Source of the DNA: JADKIH01 sp031417555
Lineage (GTDB): Bacteria > Bacteroidota > Bacteroidia > AKYH767-A > 2013-40CM-41-45
Length of the DNA: 64,000 nucleotides
Direction of reading: 5' to 3'
Assembly: GCA_031417555.1 (NCBI GenBank)
Contig: JANOVV010000087.1
Coordinates: forward strand, 17,070-81,069
Shown here: positions 16,115 through 24,154 of the stretch, piece after piece
How the letters are laid out: each line of letters starts with the position of its first letter
Position numbering within the stretch: the first letter of the stretch is position 1
Position numbers and translations under genes: made by a program
The notes under the pieces: model-generated
Seen by the model: only the letters and a program-made list of their open reading frames with translations
Databases searched by the model: none
Told to the model about the DNA's origin: nothing

Positions 16115-16185
16115 AGGTCCCGAGCGGATTTGAACCGCTGTACAAGGTTTTGCAGACCTCTGCCTAACCACTCGGCCACAGGACC
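16115..16185 (-). tRNA. tRNA-Cys (GCA)
   Basis: Folds as a full cloverleaf on the minus strand. The acceptor is GGTCCTG/CGGGACC with one G-U pair, the discriminator is U73 (typical of tRNA-Cys), the D-arm is GCCGAGTGGTTAGGC, the anticodon loop CTGCAAA gives GCA, and the T-arm is GCGGTTCAAATCCGC. CCA is not encoded. A copy of its last 12 nt with the downstream terminator lies about 4.5 kb to the left. Confidence 0.95.
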
Positions 16186-16346
16186 TTTTTTCTTGAATCC
16201 TTTAAAAATTCCCGTTTTGCAAGTATAAGAATTTTGTGTGAAATAATTAAAGAGATTTTGTAATACTGAGAATCTGATTTTAAAGTTACCGGTAATTTTT
16301 ACCTGAAATCTCTTTAACTAATTTAATGCCTGATAAACAGCGCTTT

Positions 16347-17261
16347 CTAATCATTCGCAACTACCAGCATTCCGTACTTTAATAGTCGGTTATCCGCGCT
16401 TATCACTATCTTGTAAATACCATTTTGCATTTGATTATCGCTAATTCTTAAAATTGATTCCGTTTCAAACTCCCTATCGATACATACTTTTCCTAATAAA
16501 TCAAATACCCTAAGTCCTATTCTACTGTATGTTTTATCCAACTTCACCATGAAAAAATCTTTACTCGGATTAGGATAAACTTCCATTGATAAATTTTCTG
16601 CTTCATTGAGTCCGTTTATTAATGGAATACAATTGCCGAAGTAATCATCATTTCGACTTGCAAAAAGATTATTATTCAATATAATAAAATCAAGTGTGTC
16701 AACTATTTGATCGCCGTTTAAATCTGACAAACTATACCCTAATGTATTGTTTTGAAAATCTGCATCCATTATCAGATAATCACTTCCGTCTATCGCTCCA
16801 TCAAAATTCAAATCTCCACTATAACTTTTTGCAACACCATTGGAAGTGTCAAAATTGCAACACGTATTCTGTGGTACTGTTAAGTCTATGGAAATTGGAA
16901 GACCGCTTATTTCTATCGTACGTGAACTTAAAAGATGAAATGTGTTTTTGAATTTTACAGAGACTAAATATTTTTGACCATTTAGCGTAGAGGGAATTAA
17001 ACACGATCCAACACCATTGGTCATAATTATTGTATAAGAACAAAAAACAGTTTGCCGGGAAGTTGAATCTATCAATCCTATAATTCCTGAATCACAAACC
17101 AACGGACTATTTCCCGGGTCAAGAACTGCTACCATTTTTCCTGCAGCCTGACGATAAAAACCCTCAGAAAATGCTTTGACACTCAATTGAGTCGATTGAG
17201 AAAACAAAACAATTGAATATAAAAATACGGGCAGAAAACAAAAATTTATTTTTTTTATCAT
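16347..17261 (-). CDS. Secreted T9SS type A protein with dockerin-like calcium repeats
   Basis: 304 residues from the ATG at 17261; the upstream extension lacks signal-peptide character, whereas MIKKINFCFLPVFLYSIVLF is a normal one. Residues ~30-140 form a beta-rich domain. At ~155-215 are two EF-hand-like loops (GDLNFDGAIDGSDYLI and SDLNGDQIVDTLDFII) as in dockerin or type I calcium-binding repeats. The last ~80 residues are the T9SS type A signal (MEVYPNPSKDFFMV ... VFDLLGKVCI ... MQNGIYKIVI). It is likely an exported calcium-binding surface protein; partner unknown. Divergent from the fucosyltransferase gene, with about 100 bp between start codons. Confidence 0.75.
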   Translation of the reverse strand: MIKKINFCFLPVFLYSIVLFSQSTQLSVKAFSEGFYRQAAGKMVAVLDPGNSPLVCDSGIIGLIDSTSRQTVFCSYTIIMTNGVGSCLIPSTLNGQKYLVSVKFKNTFHLLSSRTIEISGLPISIDLTVPQNTCCNFDTSNGVAKSYSGDLNFDGAIDGSDYLIMDADFQNNTLGYSLSDLNGDQIVDTLDFIILNNNLFASRNDDYFGNCIPLINGLNEAENLSMEVYPNPSKDFFMVKLDKTYSRIGLRVFDLLGKVCIDREFETESILRISDNQMQNGIYKIVISADNRLLKYGMLVVAND

Positions 17262-17362
17262 TAAGCAAATATATAATATTATACTTTTGGTTAAATCATT
17301 TTCTCTATTTAATACCAACAAAAGATCTTACATTTCCACAAATTTCTATTTTTAATATTATC

Positions 17363-18256
17363 ATGAAAACAGTCCTTGTAGCTGACAAAAACGGACAATT
17401 AGGGAATCAGCTATTTCTTTTTGCACATTTTATTTCTAATGCAATCGAAAATAATTACCGGTTATATTTTCCTGCATTCAATGAGCTTTCTGTTTATTTT
17501 GAACATGCTTCAAAAAACAATTACGGCAACTATCCAATCAAAAGCCGAGTAAGCAGATTTAATTTTATAAACGATTGTTTTCTTTTTCTCATCCGTTATT
17601 TCGTTGCAGTTCTTTATAGAATATTTCCCGTTTCAAAATGGCATAGAGTCATTCGACTTTATCATACCTATGATATGGTTAAAGATCAAAATGAATATTA
17701 TATAATGGAAAACGAAAAAGATTTTTTAAGTAATGAAAAACTTCTTATTCTTCAAGGCTGGAGATTTCGTTCACCCAAATGTGTAATTAAACATTCTGAA
17801 ATTGTCAGACCGTTTTTTGAGCTGAAACCGATTTGGAAAAAAAAGATTGCTGATTTAATAAATAAATGCAGAAAAGATTGTGACGTACTTATCGGCGTTC
17901 ATATTCGCCGTGGTGATTATAAAACTTTTTTAAATGGAATATATTATTTTGATGATGAATCGTATAGGAATTATATGCTACAGGTTTCTAAATTATTTCC
18001 GGATAAAAAAATCCGGTTTTTAATTTGTTCCAATGAAATTGTTTCAATCTTAGAACCTGAGGGATGTAGTATTACATATCCCAAAGGACATTTTATAGAA
18101 GACTTGTATTCTCTTGCCGAATGCGATTATATTATCGGCCCTCCAAGCACATTTTCACAATGGGCTTCATACTACGGGAACAAACCTCTCAAAATATTGT
18201 CTAACCCAAACGGGCCTATTCTTAGTCTCGAAGAATTTAAAGTTGCTGCTTTATAA
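17363..18256 (+). CDS. GT11-family glycosyltransferase (alpha-1,2-fucosyltransferase-like)
   Basis: 297 residues from ATG 17363, which begins at the nucleotide-sugar-binding region (VLVADKNGQLGNQLFLFAHF). The GT11 signature VLIGVHIRRGDYKTF is present at ~175-190, and the C-terminal motif SLAECDYIIGPPSTFSQWAS fits the family. GT11 enzymes transfer fucose from GDP-fucose to galactose in surface glycans. It stands alone with no polysaccharide cluster nearby. Family assignment is good; the acceptor is unknown. Confidence 0.82.
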   Translation: MKTVLVADKNGQLGNQLFLFAHFISNAIENNYRLYFPAFNELSVYFEHASKNNYGNYPIKSRVSRFNFINDCFLFLIRYFVAVLYRIFPVSKWHRVIRLYHTYDMVKDQNEYYIMENEKDFLSNEKLLILQGWRFRSPKCVIKHSEIVRPFFELKPIWKKKIADLINKCRKDCDVLIGVHIRRGDYKTFLNGIYYFDDESYRNYMLQVSKLFPDKKIRFLICSNEIVSILEPEGCSITYPKGHFIEDLYSLAECDYIIGPPSTFSQWASYYGNKPLKILSNPNGPILSLEEFKVAAL

Positions 18257-18285
18257 TAATTTTTTAAAAATCATTTCAAGGTAAT

Positions 18286-18322
18286 TTTTAAAAATAAAAC
18301 AGGCGGCCTAAAGACCGCCTGT
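18286..18322 (-). terminator. Intrinsic terminator downstream of the 138-residue membrane protein
   Basis: Stem ACAGGCGG/CCGCCTGT with an 8-nt loop (18299-18322), followed on the minus strand by a T-rich run (complement of 18286-18298). On the plus strand the hairpin is followed by A-runs, so it mainly serves the leftward gene, though it may also end the convergent fucosyltransferase transcript. Confidence 0.75.
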
Positions 18323-18343
18323 AAAAAAAACAAAATAAATTTT

Positions 18344-18760
18344 TTATCCGGCCGCTTTTTTTGAGGAACCCATTACCATTCCCACTACGGCACCCACAAT
18401 CGTACCCATTACTATTGTTATTCCAATATCACCCATCATTCCCTGCATCGTCATAATATTAGCCGTTCCGTACATCATAAAATCATAACCACCACCAATC
18501 AGTAATGATAATATAAAGCCTTTCTTTGCACCATCACCCATCGAATTTGCATTTGCCCAGGATCCTACTACAATGGCAAATAAGAATCCCATAATAATAT
18601 TACCAATAATTAAAAAAGGAAAATCAGGTTCGTCTTTATAAACTCCTGCTGTAGTTTGTGCTGCCATAAAATCTCTAAACAACATTCCGTACAACAACCA
18701 TCCAAGAAGAAAGAAGGTCACACCACCGGCAAGTCCTCCCCAAATAATTTTTTTTTCCAT
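18344..18760 (-). CDS. Small integral membrane protein, unknown function
   Basis: 138 residues with about four membrane segments: IIWGGLAGGVTFFLLGWLLY, FPFLIIGNIIMGFLFAIVVG, a helix around FILSLLIGGGYDFMMYG, and IGITIVMGTIVGAVVGMVMG. It is glycine- and methionine-rich, with a lysine-tipped C-terminus (SSKKAAG). Similar small membrane proteins of unknown function occur widely in Bacteroidota. It ends at a strong terminator and is transcribed alone. No transport or catalytic motif is seen. Confidence 0.65.
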   Translation of the reverse strand: MEKKIIWGGLAGGVTFFLLGWLLYGMLFRDFMAAQTTAGVYKDEPDFPFLIIGNIIMGFLFAIVVGSWANANSMGDGAKKGFILSLLIGGGYDFMMYGTANIMTMQGMMGDIGITIVMGTIVGAVVGMVMGSSKKAAG

Positions 18761-18968
18761 GAAATTAGGTTTATGTGTTATAAGTGGTGTTTACGTATTT
18801 TTAAATGTAAGTTGTCTTTAAATCGACTCCAAATTGTTGTGTTATGAACAGGAAAAGGTTGAAAGCAATATTATTAGGATTTATGAAATAATTATCATTT
18901 TTATAATAACCGTTATATTTTGAACAATTAGGTCATCAAAATATTTTTAAATAATCAAATTATGATTT

Positions 18969-19210
18969 ATGATTATTTATTTGATCGATGAAAATTATTC
19001 TTTAAATGCAACTAGTGTTGTCACTTACACAATAACCGACCAATAGGCAATCGGGTCTTTTTTAAAAATGCCGGCACCTTAAATAAAGGAAAAATTAGTT
19101 TCAGTTTTGAAACGAAATCGTTAAACAATTTTGATCCTTCATCCGGTATTTATTACTTAACAGTAACGGCTGGAAATTCAAAACAAACAATTAGTTTGCT
19201 TAAGAAATAA
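18969..19210 (+). pseudogene. Decayed T9SS type A C-terminal tail
   Basis: Two frames together spell a T9SS sorting domain: DENYSLNATSVVTYTITDQ up to a stop at 19044-19046, then in the next frame GNRVFFKNAGTLNKGKISF and SSGIYYLTVTAG ... SLLKK with stop at 19210. The frame change falls at about 19043, where DQxGNRVF would be expected. No larger upstream gene remains on this strand. It ends just before a strong terminator. Confidence 0.7.
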
Positions 19211-19226
19211 TAGATTATTTTTATAC

Positions 19227-19262
19227 AAAAGGAGGTCTTTTCAGACCTCCTTTTTTTGTTTT
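19227..19262 (+). terminator. Strong bidirectional terminator
   Basis: GGAGGTCT-TTTC-AGACCTCC (19231-19250), flanked by A4 before and T7 after. It follows the decayed T9SS tail on the plus strand and lies 32 bp past the stop of the giant minus-strand T9SS gene, so it probably serves both directions. Confidence 0.85.
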
Positions 19263-19293
19263 GAAAAAACAAATTTCTTTTGATAGATATTTA

Positions 19294-22200
19294 TTATTCT
19301 ATCACTAGCCTGTTTGCCGATGTTGATTTAGAATCACTAACCTTAATTATATAAATACCCTTTGAAAGAAAAGACAAGTCAATTGTTTCTTTTAGTAAAT
19401 AACTCTTTTTATTTAAAATTACCTTCCCGGTAATGTCGAGTATTTTGAAATTATTCGCCGAATTTAAATCCTGAAATTCTAATGTCACAATTCCATTTGA
19501 CGGATTTGGATATAAATTGAAAACATTTGGATGTATATCATTCTTTACTCCAACAGTAAATTCTACAAATGCACAATCTGAAGCTGAACAATTATTTGCA
19601 TCGGTGACTGTTACACAATAATTTCCGCTCGAATTTGCAGTATATGTTTGAGATGTATTTGATGTTGACCATTGATAAGAATTAAAACCAGCACCGGCAT
19701 CAAGTATATATGAAACAGCAGAAGTATGAATTGTATCACCCAAATTAACCGAAGGAATTGGGTTTACTCCAACTGATACTGATACAGCATTACTGATACA
19801 TTTATCATTGTATGCAAATACATAATATGTTTTAGAAACTGAAAGAATAGGAATAGTAAATGAATTGCCTGTGCCGACGAGATTTCCTCCTGTTGCTGCA
19901 TCATACCATTTTAATGAATCATCAGAAGAAGCCGTTAAAACAACGGAGCCTTCACCACAACGATTTACAGAGGACGCAACAGGATTCGCCGGTATTTCAT
20001 TGATTTTTGCAACCGCAGGAATTCTTTCACTCTTGCATTGACCATTATCTGCCAGCGCATAAAAAGTTGTTGTTGTCGAAATGTTAGGTGTTGTAAATGT
20101 ATTTCCACTGCCAACCTGATTTCCTCCTGATAATGCATTATACCATTTAACAGAATTGGTTGATGTTGCCGTTAAAACAAGCATACCATTACCGCAATTC
20201 TCAGAAGATGTCGTAACGGGATTTGATGGTATTGCATTTATTGTTGCAACAGCAGGAATGCGATTACTTAAACAAACATTATCAGCAACTGCATAATATG
20301 TCTTCGTTGTTGTAATAACAGGTGTTGTGAAAGTGCTTCCGCTTCCAACCTGACTGCCTCCGGTCATAGCATCAAACCATTTAATTGGATTAGCTGCAGT
20401 AGCACTTATAGTAACTGTACCCTGACCGCAACGATTAGAAGAAGTTGTAACAGGATCAGGTGGTGTAGATGCAATTGTTGCTACAACAGGAACGCGATTA
20501 CTAATACATATTCCACTGTTGGATAAAATATAATATGTTTTTGAAGAAGATAATACAGGCGTTGTAAATGAATTACCTGTTGCTACCTGATTTCCACCTG
20601 ATGCAGCATCATACCATTCCATCGGTTTTGACGATGTTGCATTTAATAAAACTGTGCCTGTACTGCAACGTGCCGCTGATACAGGAACAGGTACTGCAGG
20701 AATAACATTAATCGTTGCAACTGCCGGAACCCGGCTACTGGAACATCCATCGTCGGCTGCTGCATAATAAGTAGTAGTAGAAGAAATAACTGTTGTCGTA
20801 TACGTATTGCCTGTCCCGATTGAACTTCCACTTGTTGCAGCGCTATACCATTTAATTGGATTAGTTGCAGTAGCAGATAAAGTAAGAGTACCCGAACCGC
20901 AACGATTCGCAGGCGAAGTGACCGGAATAGCTGGAATGGAATTAATAGTTGCAATTGCAGGTATGCGATTACCAACACAACCATTATCAACTAATGCATA
21001 ATATGTTTTTGTCGTTGATATGGATGGTGTAGTAAAAGAAGTCCCCGTACCTACCTGACTCCCGCCCGAAGCCGAATCATACCACTTTATTGTACTTGAT
21101 CCTGTTGCTGTCAAAACAATTGTTCCCGTCCCACACCGGCTGTTAGAAGTAGTTACCGGATCTGCCGGAGGCGATGCAATTGTTGCAAGCGCAGAAACAC
21201 GGCCACTTTTACAATTTCCATTATTTGCTAAAGCATAGAATGTAGTTGTCGATGAAATAACCGGTGTAGTAAATGAATTTCCATTTCCTAAAAAGTTTCC
21301 ACCCGAAGATGCATCATACCATTCTACAGTTGTCGATGCCGTAGCATTTAATACTACCGCTCCGCTACCACAATGAGATCCGGCAACTGTAACAGGGTTA
21401 TTCGGAGGGGAAAGAATTTTGGCATTAATTACCACGCGATTACTTGTACATGTAAAATCATCTGCCTCGATGTAATAAGAAGTATTAGCCGTTAAAGAGG
21501 GAGTTGTATACGAATCGCCGGTGTGAAGTGAAGATGTAGAAGTTGAATTACCGTACCATTTAATAACATACGCAGAATTTGCATAAAGAGAAACTGTTCC
21601 CGGCCCGCAATTAAAACCATCAACCGGTGATGGTGTTGCAAGTCCTGCTGTTATTGTTGCATTCACAGGAACGCGCGAACTCTGACAGCTTCCTCCTGAC
21701 TGTGCATAATAGGTCGTATTTGAAGTTAAATAGGATGTGGTAAAAGTTGCGCCTGTCCCAAGAGAAGTTCCTCCTGTTGAAACACTAAACCATTGTATGG
21801 CCGTTGGTGAAGATGCAGAAAGTACAACGGTTCCCGGACCACAATGAGATCCACCGGAGACTACAGGAGGAGCGGTTCCTCCAACTGTAATACTTTTATC
21901 AATATAATTATTGACCGGATATATATCATGAGGGTTACCCGTATAACAATGAAAATTAAATGTTCCCCCGCCTGACATATCTACCGTAGCTGTAAATGTC
22001 AGTGTTTTTAAAGTATTTGGTGCAACGGAAGTTGATAATGTTTGTGTTAGTGTTTGCGTAATAGCTCCTGTGATTTCAATGGTGACAGGAATTGATGTAA
22101 TTGTTTTAATACCATAATTTGCTACTTCAACTTTAATTTGTGCTGTAGGTGAACCACAAGTAGCAACGACAGGACTCATTAATTGCGTCACTGTTGTCCA

Positions 22201-23370
22201 TGAAAGCTCATTTGTAACAACACCTGAAGAGTTAGTCTTAATGACCATAGCATCTTCATTATTATTATTGGAAATAAAACTATGAGTATGTCCGACGGTA
22301 ATATAACCTCCATCAGAAGTTTGTTGCCCGCTGTAACCATGGTCGTGATTATTTCCGCCGAAAAATTTTTCCCATGTTTTAGTTCCGATAGCATCAACTT
22401 TTACAAGCCAGATATTCGGATTTACCCATGGACCTTCACTGCTGGTTCCGCTTCCTACATAACCTCCATCGGACGTTGGTTCTATACGATGAAAACCATC
22501 GTTCAAAGAACCTCCATAAGTTTTCGCCCAGATCTGAACTCCTCCTGTATCTGTTTTTACGAGGTATCCGTCTTCTCCTCCTGCTCCTGCTCCTGCCGTA
22601 GTTCCGGCAAGAATAAATCCATCACCTTCTTGAGCAAAATTTACACATTCAATATTATCTATAGCGGATGTACCGAAAGATTGAGTCCAGATGGCGTCTC
22701 CGTTTGAATTTGTACGTATTAGATAAAGTTGATTGTTGCTTTGCCCTCCCATGATAAATCCGCCATCAGCTAATAGTTTCAAGGAGTTGGCATCATCATA
22801 GGCTGTTCCACCAAAATTTTTACTCCACAATGTATTTCCATTCTGATCTATTTTTAAAATAAAAGCATCGTAGTACTTTGCTGGTGAAGTTGTAGTATAT
22901 CCGCAGAGCACAAATTTTCCATCAGGAAGTTCAATAATATCCTGAGCCCTTTCAATACCACTTCCTCCCCAGTTTTTAACCCATTGAATAACTCCACTTG
23001 AATTTAGTTTCATATAAAAAGCATTCTCTCCGCTTCCAAAACTCCGGCTGTATCCACAGAGAATAAATCCATTATCAGCTGTTGGAAGTACTTTGTAAAA
23101 ACAATCTTCTTTACTCGATGGACCATTGTAAATCAACGACCATAATGTATCGCCATTAGTATTCATTCGTAAAACTAAACCATCCGTATCATTAGGAGTA
23201 AAATTAGACGTATATCCGGCAACAATATAACCCCCGGAAGGAACTTCACGAACACTTCGAAAACAATCTGTACTTTTCTTCACATAAAGTTTTTCCCATG
23301 TTGCTGCATTTGAATTTTGTAAAAACAGCAAAAAGAATATACTTATTACTAATGTGAATATTTTATTCAT
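19294..23370 (-). CDS. Giant T9SS type A protein with nine tandem Ig-like repeats
   Basis: 1358 residues. Signal peptide 1-22. Residues ~25-390 are seven or eight propeller-like repeats (FGGTAYDDANSLKLL ... GGFIMGGQS; SLNDGFHRIEPTSDGGYVGS). Residues ~400-500 look like a CARDB/CHU-type beta-sandwich. Residues ~505-1215 are nine tandem Ig-like units of ~78 residues of the Ig_CHU kind, each with CGxGTxxL, a central (K/E)WY, GTGxxFTTP, TYYA and a second cysteine before SRxPAxATI. A further Ig-like domain precedes the T9SS type A signal (FNLYPNPSNGIVTL ... ILDITGKVIL ... LSKGIYIIKV). It is a probable long surface adhesin or binding protein; the ligand is unknown. Confidence 0.85.
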   Translation of the reverse strand: MNKIFTLVISIFFLLFLQNSNAATWEKLYVKKSTDCFRSVREVPSGGYIVAGYTSNFTPNDTDGLVLRMNTNGDTLWSLIYNGPSSKEDCFYKVLPTADNGFILCGYSRSFGSGENAFYMKLNSSGVIQWVKNWGGSGIERAQDIIELPDGKFVLCGYTTTSPAKYYDAFILKIDQNGNTLWSKNFGGTAYDDANSLKLLADGGFIMGGQSNNQLYLIRTNSNGDAIWTQSFGTSAIDNIECVNFAQEGDGFILAGTTAGAGAGGEDGYLVKTDTGGVQIWAKTYGGSLNDGFHRIEPTSDGGYVGSGTSSEGPWVNPNIWLVKVDAIGTKTWEKFFGGNNHDHGYSGQQTSDGGYITVGHTHSFISNNNNEDAMVIKTNSSGVVTNELSWTTVTQLMSPVVATCGSPTAQIKVEVANYGIKTITSIPVTIEITGAITQTLTQTLSTSVAPNTLKTLTFTATVDMSGGGTFNFHCYTGNPHDIYPVNNYIDKSITVGGTAPPVVSGGSHCGPGTVVLSASSPTAIQWFSVSTGGTSLGTGATFTTSYLTSNTTYYAQSGGSCQSSRVPVNATITAGLATPSPVDGFNCGPGTVSLYANSAYVIKWYGNSTSTSSLHTGDSYTTPSLTANTSYYIEADDFTCTSNRVVINAKILSPPNNPVTVAGSHCGSGAVVLNATASTTVEWYDASSGGNFLGNGNSFTTPVISSTTTFYALANNGNCKSGRVSALATIASPPADPVTTSNSRCGTGTIVLTATGSSTIKWYDSASGGSQVGTGTSFTTPSISTTKTYYALVDNGCVGNRIPAIATINSIPAIPVTSPANRCGSGTLTLSATATNPIKWYSAATSGSSIGTGNTYTTTVISSTTTYYAAADDGCSSSRVPAVATINVIPAVPVPVSAARCSTGTVLLNATSSKPMEWYDAASGGNQVATGNSFTTPVLSSSKTYYILSNSGICISNRVPVVATIASTPPDPVTTSSNRCGQGTVTISATAANPIKWFDAMTGGSQVGSGSTFTTPVITTTKTYYAVADNVCLSNRIPAVATINAIPSNPVTTSSENCGNGMLVLTATSTNSVKWYNALSGGNQVGSGNTFTTPNISTTTTFYALADNGQCKSERIPAVAKINEIPANPVASSVNRCGEGSVVLTASSDDSLKWYDAATGGNLVGTGNSFTIPILSVSKTYYVFAYNDKCISNAVSVSVGVNPIPSVNLGDTIHTSAVSYILDAGAGFNSYQWSTSNTSQTYTANSSGNYCVTVTDANNCSASDCAFVEFTVGVKNDIHPNVFNLYPNPSNGIVTLEFQDLNSANNFKILDITGKVILNKKSYLLKETIDLSFLSKGIYIIKVSDSKSTSANRLVIE
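19760..21865 (-). repeat. Nine in-frame ~234-bp tandem repeats (Ig-like units)
   Basis: The Ig-like units of the giant T9SS protein show as a DNA tandem array with recurring CCACAATGAG/CCGCAACGATT and GCATCATACCATT words. The units have diverged at many third positions, so the array is old, but identity between neighbours looks high enough for recombination to change copy number. Confidence 0.7.
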
Positions 23371-24154
23371 CCTTCTAAAATTAAAATAATTCTTTTGATC
23401 GATTAGATAAATGCTTTGTAGGAAATAAAATAATCTTTAATAAAAATCTTTAGAATACTCATTTTTACCTATACTCCAGCATTAATAAACCGCTTTATAA
23501 GATAGTTCAATGTTAATAATTTGTCAACAAATTTGATAATAGAATACACAAATTTTACAACCATTTACCAACGCAATAAAGTGTTTCGCCAAATTCACAA
23601 CCAAAAGCCTTAAAACCCTTATGAATTCAAGCCTTCTATACATATTGAATAACCCGAATTTAAATATTATTGTGGAAAAACTGTCGTTGGAGGAAGAAAA
23701 AAAGGACTTCAAAATAGATGCTTTCAGGGATCGTTAAAGGAAAATTTAATTGGAAGGATTATAAAAGCAGAACATCAATTATTAACATGATATATTAAAG
23801 TTACATTTTCATGAAATTATTTTTCGGCATAGGTTTCTTCTATTTCTATCCTGAAAATTATATCAAAAAGAAAGAGTTGTTAAATTGTAAAATGTAAGAT
23901 TACACACATTTTATTTTTATTTAGGTATGTAAATGTTTAAAAAAAATGGTCTGTCAGTTTTTTACTCATGAATTAAATCTTTTTTAGATTATTCGCCAGT
24001 TTTGCGTGTAGCTTTTCTAAAAACATCCTTTAAAAACCATTCATACTACTGTAATACTGATGGAAGTTATTATGTATCTGAATACAATATTCTTCGTCTT
24101 AATTGTTATATCACCAAAAGATTTATTCAGATTCTGAAAATTTTGAAAGATAGT
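23371..24154. other. Divergent spacer between two giant surface-protein genes
   Basis: Almost 800 bp without a convincing gene, running between the divergent starts of the Ig-repeat protein and the SprB adhesin. It is very AT-rich with long A/T runs and must hold both promoters, but no clear TTTG/TAnnTTTG pair could be picked out. The adhesin frame stays open upstream to 24002 without a better start. Confidence 0.5.

Noticed and set aside
19760..21865. CRISPR-like repeated blocks
   Set aside because: Units are 230-bp in-frame protein repeats, not short repeats with unique spacers. No CRISPR array or cas gene was seen anywhere in the window.
22282..22707. 141-codon plus-strand frame within the giant Ig-repeat gene
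   Set aside because: Antisense to a strong coding region, Ser/Ile/Tyr-rich low-complexity product, no start context.
24002..24154. N-terminal extension of the SprB adhesin
   Set aside because: The extra 51 residues have no signal-peptide character, whereas ATG 24155 is followed by a basic and hydrophobic signal-like segment.
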